Shown: one piece after another, positions 55,766 to 64,000 of the stretch | Layout of the letters: each line of letters starts with the position of its first letter | Position numbering within the stretch: the stretch's first letter is position 1 | Assembly (NCBI GenBank): GCA_002778195.1 | Contig: PCDI01000016.1 | Location: forward strand, 731,106-795,105 | Source of the DNA: Raffaelea ambrosiae | Taxonomy: Eukaryota > Ascomycota > Sordariomycetes > Ophiostomatales > Ophiostomataceae | Length of the DNA stretch: 64,000 nt | Direction: 5' to 3' | Program-made: the position numbers and the translations under genes | The notes under the pieces: model-generated | What the model was told of the DNA's origin: nothing | Databases searched by the model: none | The model's input: only the letters and a program-made list of their open reading frames with translations

Positions 55766-56827
55766 TCAGAGCACCACCCACACCCCCAAAACAAGCACCA
55801 CCCACGCCCGACCCAGGCCGGCCACCGCCGGCCACACCAGGCGCCCCCCCGCCCCCCCGCTCGACGACGTCGCCGCCACCGCCGTCGGCTGCGGCGGCCC
55901 CATCAGGTTCACGCCCTGCGTCACCGTGCACGGCGCAAAGCCGTAGCGGTCGCCGCTGGTCCAGGTGTAGTTGTACGTCGAGTACGTCCCGTTCCACTGC
56001 GGGTTGTTGTCCGTGTACCAGGCCGGGCCCAGGTGCGTCAGGTTGCAGTGCGCCGCGCTCGTCCCCGTCAGCCGGCACTGGTTGACAATCGTCCGCGCCG
56101 GGTCGCCCCAGCGCGTGCCCGTGAAGACGTACGTCGTGGGGCCCTGCGTGATGGTCGACGGCGCGCCGGTCGCGTTGTACGTCCACGACGACGCGGCGGT
56201 GATGATGCTGGCGGTGGGGGGGGCGGTGTTGGCGGTGGGGGAGACAGAGGAGACGGTGGTGTTGGCGGTGTTGGCGGTGGGGGAGACAGAGGAGACGGCG
56301 GTGGTGGAGGGCCGGGCCGCGAGATCCACCCGGGTGGTGGTCAGCACAAAGGTGGTGGCCCCCCCGTCGCCGTCGACGCCGACGACGTGGCCGCAGACGC
56401 GGTGCAGCAGCGTGTAGGGCAGGCCCTCAAAGGCGCGCTCGTCGAGGTAGAAGATGGGCACGACGCGCGTGGCGTCCGTCGTCGTGGCCGTCGTCGTGGA
56501 CACGGCCACGCTGGTCTCGGTGGCCGTGCTGACCGAGACGCTGACCGAGACGCTGGTGGACAGGACCGACGTGACCGTGGCCGGGGCCTCCTCCTCCTGG
56601 GGCTCGCGAGGCCGCCGCCCGGGCCGGGCCCCGGGAGGAGGAGCAGGAGACACCATCGGTGGCGGTGGAGGAGGGTCGGAGGGAAGGCGCGGCGATGCCG
56701 GTCGGTGGTCGGGCAATGCTGCGGGCGGTGGTGGCGATGGAGCGAGGGCGTGGTCGGGTTGCCATCGGCATGCGGCCAGCCTGGCCGAGGCCAGCACGAC
56801 GGCCATTCCCAGCCGGAGGATGTGCAT
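55766..56827 (-). CDS. Predicted secreted, GPI-type surface protein
   Basis: A single exon of 353 residues, start at the Met before a hydrophobic signal peptide (about 1-20, ending near ARLAAC). Then come a Pro/Arg-rich stretch and Thr/Ser-Val repeats (TSVSVSVSV). A middle region (about 122-310) contains VVPIFYLDERAFEGL, TTYVFTGTRW and CRLTGTSAAHC, which resembles a widespread fungal family of secreted proteins of unknown function. Several N-x-T/S sites are present. The C-terminus is small residues (SSSGGAGG) followed by a hydrophobic tail, as in GPI signals. A direct repeat encodes SSVSPTANTA twice. The function is unknown; a cell-surface location is inferred. Confidence 0.65.
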   Translation of the reverse strand: MHILRLGMAVVLASARLAACRWQPDHALAPSPPPPAALPDHRPASPRLPSDPPPPPPMVSPAPPPGARPGRRPREPQEEEAPATVTSVLSTSVSVSVSVSTATETSVAVSTTTATTTDATRVVPIFYLDERAFEGLPYTLLHRVCGHVVGVDGDGGATTFVLTTTRVDLAARPSTTAVSSVSPTANTANTTVSSVSPTANTAPPTASIITAASSWTYNATGAPSTITQGPTTYVFTGTRWGDPARTIVNQCRLTGTSAAHCNLTHLGPAWYTDNNPQWNGTYSTYNYTWTSGDRYGFAPCTVTQGVNLMGPPQPTAVAATSSSGGAGGRLVWPAVAGLGRAWVVLVLGVWVVL

Positions 56828-57643
56828 GGTGGCAGAAGGGGGGGTGACCGAAGAGCAAGGAAACGAGATTGGACCGTGGCAGGACGTCTACATGGTCCAT
56901 CCGACCAGAGAGGGCCGAATTACAGAGAAAGAACAGAGAGGAAGACCAGAGAGGAAGACCAGAGAAGACAGAATACAGAGAAAGAGAGACAAGTCATGAA
57001 ACAAAGACAATTCATGACTGGGCCGTTTCGTCAACTGGATGCATCGTGAAGATTCTATGCAGGACAGGCAGAGCTGGCCAGCGGTAGCCAGACAGAAGGG
57101 GGGGAAGAACACGACAGATCACCTCTTGTTGGGTTTTCTCCTTTTTCCCACAAATTAGTCGTCCTGGGTCTACAGTCGACCAAAGGACCCCAAGGAGAGC
57201 AAAAGAACGAGCGTTCTTGGACAGGATCCCTACGAGAACGGCCCTCGTTCGCCCCCCCGGGGGAAGGCCATATACAACGTTGGATATAGCGTGGATGTCC
57301 CGTACGTGTGCCGTGGATGGCGATTGGTTGGTCCCTGATTTAGCCGACTTTGGAAGAAGAGACGAGTGCACAGAGAGCACAGAGGCCAGACAAGGAGCAG
57401 AAGAAACAGAAAGGGCCCAAAGGGGCAAACCGGTCCTGCCGTGTCTTCCTGTTGCGTCTGTGCAAAGCGCAAGTGGTGGACCCAATATGGGGGAGTTGCG
57501 TTTTTGCGTTTCTGCGTTTCTGCGTTTCTGCGTTTTCTTGTGTTCTTTCTATCTAAGGAGGGGCGTACATTTGCTTATTTGTACGCGGCGTACACTCAGC
57601 AATACCCTTCTTTTTGGCTCTGTTCTTCCACCTCTGCCGGCCG
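56828..57643. other. Intergenic region, 5' side of the GPI-type gene
   Basis: It contains GA-rich direct repeats (AGAGAGGAAGACC twice at 56935-56962), likely leader of the minus-strand GPI-type gene, and a TTTCTGCG repeat at about 57500-57535. No gene is evident. Confidence 0.55.
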
Positions 57644-58843
57644 TCACAAAGGCTGCGACTCGAGACAGCGCACGGCCAGGGCGGGCAGCGAGTCGTCGCC
57701 GTCGTCGTCGGCCACGAAGCTGTCCAGGTCGAGGCCGGGAAAGGTGGCGGGCGACACCGCCCGCCGCGCCTCCTGGACGTGTTCGTCCTGGCCGCTGCCG
57801 AGCCGCAGCAGAGCCAGCGCACTGCACCAGTGGCTGAACGCGGCGAGGTGTCGTTGGTGGCTGTCTTTGGCGTCGTCGTCGTCGTCGTGGTCGTGTCGGG
57901 CCGTCTCGGCAAACAAGTCGTGCAAAAAGGACCGAATCTGGGCGCCTTGCGGGCTCCGGGGGGGCCGGGGGCGCCGGGTCTCGGCCTGTGCTTTTGTTTC
58001 GTCTTCGCCTGCGGTCTCCTCCGCCAGGCGCTGCAGAAACCCCAGGCTCACGATGCCCGTCCCCCGCGGCCCGAGCCGGGTCTCCCGGGCCACAAAGCCG
58101 AGCAGGACCGCCGCGGACGCCTCGGCCGCGTCGGGGTAGGTCGCCAGCAGGTACGCCGCGTAGGCCCGCACCCGGGCGTCCCTGTCGCCGTCGCCGCCCC
58201 TGTCGTCCCTGTCGTCCCTGTCGTCCCTGTCCCTGTCGCCGTCGCCGTCGCCGTCGCCGTCAGGGTCGGACTGCAACAGACCATACACCGCCGGCAGGCC
58301 GTCTTCCAGCACCACGGCGTACGCGTCCCAGGTGGCCAGGATCTCCTGCCGCACCGCCGCGGGCGCGCCCAGGAGCGACAGCCAGCGGCGGCGCGTGCGG
58401 CGCTCCTCCTCTGTGGCCCGGCCGCCCGCCGCCACGTAGGCGTCCCGGCGCGCCTGCTCGTGCACCTCCCAGCCGGGGGCGCGGTAGCGGGCCCGCATCT
58501 GGCGCCACGTGGCCACGCGGCCGAGGTAGGCGTCCGCGGGGGGCGGCGCGCCGAGCATGTGGATGAGCACGAGCAGCTGGTCCTTGGCGGGGGTGGCGGG
58601 CGCGGCGAGCAGGGCGACGAGGACGCGGAGGGCGGGCGCGGTCGCGGAGTAGCGGGTGCCCTGGTGGCAGATGGTCATGTAGCAGCGGTCGTAGCCGGCC
58701 TCGCGCTCTTCGAGGTCGGCCGAGGCGAGCTGGCGGAGCATCGGGGGCACGTCGTCGGCCGGGCCGTAGGCGTGTTGGAGGGCGTGCCAGTCGACGGCCT
58801 GGTCGAGTCCGGCGAGGGGGTCATCGCTGGAGGGGGTAGCCAT
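57644..58843 (-). CDS. HEAT-like repeat protein resembling actinobacterial proteins
   Basis: A single exon of 399 residues from the Met at 58843 (a Met 13 codons upstream is also in frame). The N-terminal part reads VDWHALQHAYGPADDVP, then LASADLEEREAGYD and ICHQGTRYSATAPALRVLVALL. From memory of the family, this closely follows the start of HEAT-repeat proteins common in Streptomyces and relatives (HAYGPA-DVP, HQGTRY). Helical pairs continue to the C-terminus (AYAAYLLATYPDAAEASAAVLL, HWCSALALLRLG). An Asp/Gly/Arg repeat (about 208-232) interrupts the solenoid. It would be a protein-interaction scaffold; there are no catalytic residues or signal peptide, and the role is unknown. Lack of introns and the bacterial-type sequence make horizontal transfer possible but unproven. 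Confidence 0.7.
   Translation of the reverse strand: MATPSSDDPLAGLDQAVDWHALQHAYGPADDVPPMLRQLASADLEEREAGYDRCYMTICHQGTRYSATAPALRVLVALLAAPATPAKDQLLVLIHMLGAPPPADAYLGRVATWRQMRARYRAPGWEVHEQARRDAYVAAGGRATEEERRTRRRWLSLLGAPAAVRQEILATWDAYAVVLEDGLPAVYGLLQSDPDGDGDGDGDRDRDDRDDRDDRGGDGDRDARVRAYAAYLLATYPDAAEASAAVLLGFVARETRLGPRGTGIVSLGFLQRLAEETAGEDETKAQAETRRPRPPRSPQGAQIRSFLHDLFAETARHDHDDDDDAKDSHQRHLAAFSHWCSALALLRLGSGQDEHVQEARRAVSPATFPGLDLDSFVADDDGDDSLPALAVRCLESQPL
58182..58262 (-). repeat. Coding Asp/Gly/Arg minisatellite in the HEAT-like gene
   Basis: GTCGCC hexamers and GTCGTCCCT nonamers (plus strand) encode DGDGDG and DDRDDR runs. Frame is kept. Confidence 0.85.
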
Positions 58844-59934
58844 GGGGTGGGTGGTCTGGGCAAAGCAAGAGACAAGAGACAAGAAATGAGAGGACAGTAG
58901 GAAAGAAGAAGGAAAGACGAAAGAAGAAGGAAAGAAGAAAGAAGAAACAGAATTTCAAGTAAATCAGCTACACATGGGTGCAATAATGCATCTTTATATG
59001 TACAAGTTCCTATCTAAAAAACACTTGTAGCAAGGCTCTGCTCTGTGCTCAGCAGGGCTGCTCAAGCTTCCCATTCAGCCTTACCGAAAGGGGCATCCAT
59101 CGCGAGATTTCAGCCCCCGTGATGAAAGCTGAAAGAAAGAAAGGCCTAGCTGAAAGGGCACGTCACAGGGACCAGCCACTGGCAGCTGGTCATAGGCGGA
59201 GCACGTGACTGTAACAGAGTCAGTGCAGGGCTTCCTTTCGGAGGCCGGCCGGGACTTGTCACCAAAGAGAACACCACCTGCAGTGCAGCCATGCCACTCT
59301 CTCGGGCAACACGACGAGAAAAATCACTGAGATGAGTCTGGGCATGGCGTCTCGGCGGTCAGCAAGCTTGGCCTGGACGGCGCTGGCCCCCCCAAGACAA
59401 GGTTGTGATGTCGACATGGGATCAGGCGATTGTGTGACAAAGATCGTTGGTGTCCTGGGATCCCCCCTGGGCAATGACAGGGTTGATCCCCCGGATTTTG
59501 ACAAAGTTGTCGCCAGCACAACTTTATTTTCAGTCGAATGGCCAAGGTATGCCATTACAAGGACAAGGGTATGCTACGTTTGTTTTTCAAAGACACAAAA
59601 AGATCACAGCGCGCAATTACTATGTATGGAAAGAATTGAATAATAACATTGGAGTTTCCTTTTTATTGGCATGCATCTGACCCCCCTGTTTTTGGCGCCA
59701 GACTCATCAATTGCTAAAGACACACACGCTCACGTATCCCTCCCATTAAAAGAGAACCCCGAATGGTATTGGTGGTAAAAGAAGTTTTCATAAATGCCAT
59801 GATACGCCTTTTTCAGGCGGCTTGCTTTTTGTGTAAATAAAATGCGTAGTAGAAAAATAAGATTAACTATACAAGGGAAAACAAAGCCAGTTGAAGCTTG
59901 TCAAAAAGGTAGAAAAATATCATGTGGAGTGCAT
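58844..59934. other. Intergenic region between the HEAT-like and wall-protein genes
   Basis: It contains GAAGAAGGAAAGA-type purine repeats (58895-58945), just upstream of the HEAT-like ATG, and a TACTATGTA at 59618. A 103-codon plus frame at 59332-59643 has no recognisable similarity and I do not call it. The AT-rich end (59650-59930) is probably the 3' UTR of the wall-protein gene. Confidence 0.5.
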
Positions 59935-60696
59935 TTATGCCAGGAAGACGGCAGCCAGGCCGGCAGCAGCGGCCAGGACGCCCGAGAAGGCGACGTTGGC
60001 GGCGCCAGCGGTGACGGGAGCGCTCGGGGTCGGGCTGACGTAGCCGCCCGTGGGCACGGTGACGAAGCCAGTGCTGCTGGCGGTGCCAGAGGGGACAACC
60101 ACGGGGCAGGTGCCGTTCTTGCCCGAGCAGCCCGAGGCCGGGGTGCTCGGGTAGGGGACAACAGGGACGGTGGTCACGGGGCAGGTGCCGTTCTTGCCAG
60201 AGCAGCCCGAGGCCGGGGACGACGGGACAACGACAGCCGGGGTGGTGGCCGACGAGGCCGGGACCACGGGGACGGAGCTAGCAGGGACAACGGGGACGGA
60301 GCCGGCCGGGGTGGTGGCCGGGACAGCGGGCACAACCGGGGTCGTGGCGGGCACGGCCGGGGTGGTGGCCGGGATGGTGCCGTTGCTGTAGGGAACCGGG
60401 GTCGGGGTGACCTTGCAGACGGTCGTGGTGGAGTGGACGGTGGTGGACACGACGGTGGAGTGGGCCGGGCAGTCGGTGACGGTGGGGGCGCACGAGGTGA
60501 TGGTCAGGACCTCGGTGGACACGATGGTCGAGGTGGTCAGGGGGTACGAGGTGGTGTGCGTCCGGGCGGGGCAGTTGGTGACCTCGGGCGCGCACGAGGT
60601 GATGGTGAGGACCTCGGTGCTGTAGACGGTGCTCTCAGGCACGCCAGTGCTGGCCAGGGCGGCACCGGCAAAAAGGGCGACGGCAGAGTAACGCAT
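59935..60696 (-). CDS. Predicted GPI-anchored cell-wall protein, Thr/Ser/Val/Pro-rich
   Basis: A single exon of 253 residues. The signal peptide is MRYSAVALFAGAALAS; the upstream open frame is discarded because this Met opens it. Two copies of STEVLTITSCAP-x-VT-x-CPA follow, a common motif of fungal wall mannoproteins. Then comes a Val-Pro/Ala-Thr-Thr stalk, two copies of SGCSGKNGTCPV (Cys-rich, paired) and a C-terminal small-residue site plus hydrophobic tail (AANVAFSGVLAAAAGLAAVFLA-like), as expected for a GPI anchor. It should be a heavily O-mannosylated structural or adhesive wall protein. Its partner or ligand is unknown. Confidence 0.78.
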   Translation of the reverse strand: MRYSAVALFAGAALASTGVPESTVYSTEVLTITSCAPEVTNCPARTHTTSYPLTTSTIVSTEVLTITSCAPTVTDCPAHSTVVSTTVHSTTTVCKVTPTPVPYSNGTIPATTPAVPATTPVVPAVPATTPAGSVPVVPASSVPVVPASSATTPAVVVPSSPASGCSGKNGTCPVTTVPVVPYPSTPASGCSGKNGTCPVVVPSGTASSTGFVTVPTGGYVSPTPSAPVTAGAANVAFSGVLAAAAGLAAVFLA

Positions 60697-63600
60697 TTTG
60701 ATGGTTGTTGGGGGGGTGTTGAGGGTGGGAAAGAGTGAAAAACTCAAAGTTATTATTAGAAAGAAAGTGGGTTGTTGTAAAAACGAGTGACAAGCTGATA
60801 AAAGCTGGAAGTTTTGAAAGAATGGACGACCGAAGTCAAGAAAGCTGAGCAGAGGATGCAGAAGAAAGTTGTCTTTTGGGCTGAGGAGAGAAAAAGAAGA
60901 AGGAAGGGGGAGAGAGAGAAGGGAAGACCGGGCGAGCGTTAAATATACATGGAGTGGTCGGGGCAGGCCGGTCTTCGTCCAGGAGGGATCTTCTCTTTTC
61001 GGCGCCTCCACATCCACACCCCCCCCCCCCTTTTCGTCGTGACTTACATGCACAGTGTGTCTCTGGCATCAACCCCAGACGTCTCTCTCTCTCTCTCCTC
61101 TCGCTCAATCTCTCCCCCCCTCCCCTTCTCCTCCCAGCCGAGGACCACAACATCGTGGGAAATTAACACCACGCTACATCGTGCCCACCGAACAAGACTA
61201 GACCCAGGGGGTCTGGGTGGAGCGTCGACGTTAGGCACGCCGGCCCCATTGGCTGAGGCGCTGATTGGACCGTTGGGCCCGGCGCTGCATGTCTCTCGAG
61301 TAAGGTTGTCTCTCAATTGGGGCTGTTTTGGGCAGACTTGGCGCGCAGTGGCAAGGTGGTATCGTATTTTTGTTTTTGTTATTTTTTTTCCTGCGGTGGG
61401 CTGGTCTCCACAGGCCTTGCCCACGGGAGACGGGGACGATAGATAGCAACAGGCGACTTTTCTGTGTGGTTTCTTTTTGTTTTCTTTTTGGTTTTCTTGG
61501 TTCTGTTGCTTTGCTACCTCTGTTGTTCCTCAGCCGTTCCTTGGTCGAAGCGCCGAGAGGCTCATTTGCTCGCTCATTTGCCCAACTCATTTACGAGTGG
61601 TTTGCTCATATTCCATCTTGCCACTCGATGTGGACTGAGCAGGATATATTTAGACAATGCTAATTCAACACACAAAGCGTGGCATTCGCACAGGGCAGGT
61701 CCAAAGAAAAAAAAATCAAACGCTCATCTCATCTTGCTTGGTCCTCCTTGACAGTCGTCCACGGAGCCATTGATGCTGGCAAGCAATGGCTGGCACCTGC
61801 CCGGCTGCGGCACAAACCTCTCTACGCGCTTCCTCTGCATGCATCCCGTTTGTGACTGTCCATCCGGCCTCCCTACTCGTCCGTGAGGAATCCTGGTTGT
61901 GGGGAAAGCTCTCGGATGGACACCGCCCCCGGCCCGCTCAGGGGTAGCTCTGTGGCCAGGGTGCCTGGGATTGTGCTTTGTACAATGTATTCCCGGGCTT
62001 GGGCGCCCAGGGCATGGTGTATCTTCCCGTGTACGAGATGCATAGGAGTTCATGATGTCCTATGCATCCCAACGTCTCCTATTTTTTGCCACTCCACCGC
62101 GTTCTCACCTATCATTGGAAGGCGCGGTGTCTGTTTCGCGCCTTCCCAAACAGTCCATCGTCTCACCAAACCAAACCACCGGACCACTAAACCCTACGGC
62201 CCTGTTCCGGTCCGTCTGACTGCTTGCTTTTTACGGCGACGAGGCAGCGGAACAAGACGATCCTATGTACACAAAGAGGCGGAAAAAAGAACCCAGGCAG
62301 TCTGGCCCGTCGGGCGAGGGTGTCCACTGCGGCACAACGCCGGCCAGGGAGAAAAAGAAGGTGCACGTTTGCTTCAGAGTGAGACAGAATAGTATCTACC
62401 GTACATGGCACTACAGGGCATTGCAGGGCATTGCAGGGCATTGCAGGGCATTGCAGGGCATTGCAGGGCATTGCAGGGCATGAACGTACCAGTATGAGGA
62501 CATCGGTGAGCTGCTCCTCTGCCACCCCGCAAATGCTGACGGCCATGGCGCTAATGCAGGTACGAAACGGCAGGTGCAAACCAGCGCGCCTTCTTCTTTC
62601 TCTCGCTCCAATTGCTACCTAGGCATTGTCTATTGTCTATTGTTGTCTTTTGTCGTGTCCGCTTTTGTCCGCCTAGCGATGTCACCGCTGGATAGAGTTA
62701 ATTCGGAGACAAGGGGCAAGGCAATAATAGATAGAGCACAATCTCGTAGGAAGACAGCAGGGAAGGCGGTAGAGGAATCGGATACATCGTCCGGAGCAAG
62801 ACTATTCGTACGGTGCACGAAATGCAAAAGAACGCGGCGTTTCCTCTTTGCGTCTGGTGCCTTCTTTTTTGGGCCGTTGCCAATCTCGCCAGAATGCAGC
62901 CACCCCACAAAATGGTCCGGTGGACCCTTTTCTTCCAGCCGCGGTTGGCCGCTGGTCACTCGCTGTCACCCACTGTTTCTGCTCGGTCGGGGTTTTCGCT
63001 CTTTCGTATTTGGGCAAGAGCAGGGGTCCTTTTAATTGCATCACCCAATCCGACGCTCCACTTCTCCTTTTTTCGTCACTGTCGGTCTGTTTTCTTTTTT
63101 CTTTTTCTTTTCTTTTCCCCCCTGTACCAGTGGCGATCCCACTTCAGACGACAAGCTTTTTGCCTTGCGTCTCGGGGTGGGTGTCATTCCCCAGGCTTTT
63201 CACTGGCTGCCGCGCCTGGAAAAGCACCTCCTGGTCGACCAGAGGATAGAGCGAACGGCCGGAGGCGCCAAGGAGAAAGAAGAAGAGAAAATCAAAAGAA
63301 CGCGTCGGGAAATGGACATGCACTGTACATGTTCATCTTACCTACTTCTGTCGTGACTACTGCGATCATAGCATGATGGCCTGTCCGAAGCAACAGGCTC
63401 GTATTCGATCCACAGCGCAAATCACGCTCTCAAGCAGCAGCCTTTCTCTATGATCGGCCCCCTATTGATTGGATGCAGACACGGCACGATCTCTCATACT
63501 CTGTATCTCTTGTGGAGAAGAACCCATCTCGGCCATCTTGACGGCCATCTCGACGACCCAATCTCGGCTCCTTTGTCCCTTTTGTTCCATCCTCCCCTGA

Positions 63601-64000
63601 GACTGGGCCTTTGCGTCTGGCTTTGCGGTCTAGAAACAGGGGGCTTGAGGGGTTTGGGGGGGGCTTTGCGAGGTTGGGGCTCTCGGGGCTCTTCAGGGGC
63701 TCGCGAGGAGCTCTTGAAGAGTCTCTACTATGTAAGGGACTTTGAAAGGCAGAAGGGGCAGAAGGGGGCCCTGAGTGGAAACCCGTGTGATCGGAGTGGA
63801 TAGGAGTCGTATTCACCCGGACAGAGCGGTCTACTACTTTGTATGTACTCGTCCTACTTGAAGTAGCTACGGTGTATGCACAAGAAATTGTGCAAAGTTG
63901 TGCGAGCAAGAAGAAACCCACCGTCCACGACCAGACCCAAGGTGCCGACAATGCCTAGCTTGTGGCCGTCTTGTTGGCGCGATGTCACACAGGGCTTTTC
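60697..64000. other. Gene-free right edge
   Basis: The first 300 bases are the leader and promoter side of the wall-protein gene, with a purine-rich stretch at 60840-60930. Beyond that I see no supportable gene. The stretch holds a seven-unit 10-mer array at 62411-62480 and TAC-N-GTA motifs at 63726, 63835 and 63868. Confidence 0.55.
62411..62480. repeat. 10-nt tandem repeat (TTGCAGGGCA)x7
   Basis: Seven head-to-tail units, the last six identical and the first with two changes. There are no spacers, so it is a minisatellite and not a CRISPR array. Confidence 0.95.

Noticed and set aside
59332..59643. 103-codon plus-strand frame between HEAT-like and wall-protein genes
   Set aside because: There is no recognisable motif; the opposite strand is equally open and the codon use is unlike the neighbours.
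62411..62480. Possible CRISPR-like array
   Set aside because: The 10-nt units are contiguous with no spacers, and the genome is eukaryotic.

Overview
The window is nuclear DNA of a filamentous ascomycete (Pezizomycotina, most likely a Sordariomycete). The evidence is short spliceosomal introns (63 to 482 nt) with GTAAGT-like donors, CTAAC/CTGAC branch sites and CAG acceptors, GC-rich third codon positions, and typical fungal genes: a STE3-type pheromone receptor, a Zn2Cys6 regulator, a CRIB protein and GPI-type wall proteins. I cannot fix the genus. The style, with very GC-rich exons and long homopolymer-rich spacers, would suit Ophiostomatales, but that is a guess. There is one assembly gap at 1579-1633 (55 N). 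I found no tRNA, rRNA, CRISPR array or intact transposon.

Layout. The left half (1-31063) is almost empty. Its only supportable gene is a Ser-rich CRIB protein (5321-2796, minus). After it comes a desert of about 25.7 kb filled with microsatellites, minisatellites, homopolymers and many copies of short near-palindromes of the form TAC-N2/3-GTA. The right half is normally gene-dense. It holds the STE3 receptor (minus, 3 exons), mitochondrial SSB (plus, 3 exons) convergent with glutathione synthetase (minus, 4 exons), and a large ATRX/ARIP4-like SNF2 ATPase (plus), to which I add a C-terminal exon. These are followed by 5-aminolevulinate synthase (plus), a Zn2Cys6 transcription factor (plus, 3 exons; the zinc cluster is split by the first intron), a secreted GH30 glycoside hydrolase (plus), a GPI-type surface protein (minus), an intronless HEAT-like protein resembling actinobacterial proteins (minus) and a second GPI-type wall protein (minus). 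The last 3.3 kb has no supportable gene.

How the genes relate. Most are unrelated housekeeping genes: heme synthesis, glutathione synthesis, mtDNA maintenance and chromatin remodelling. STE3 and the CRIB protein both belong to cell-signalling and polarity themes, but they are 26 kb apart. The transcription factor sits 523 bp upstream of the GH30 gene in the same orientation, and three predicted secreted or surface proteins lie between 53.8 and 60.7 kb, so a small secreted-protein neighbourhood is possible. Exon joins were derived by hand from splice motifs and reading phase; every join given keeps frame.
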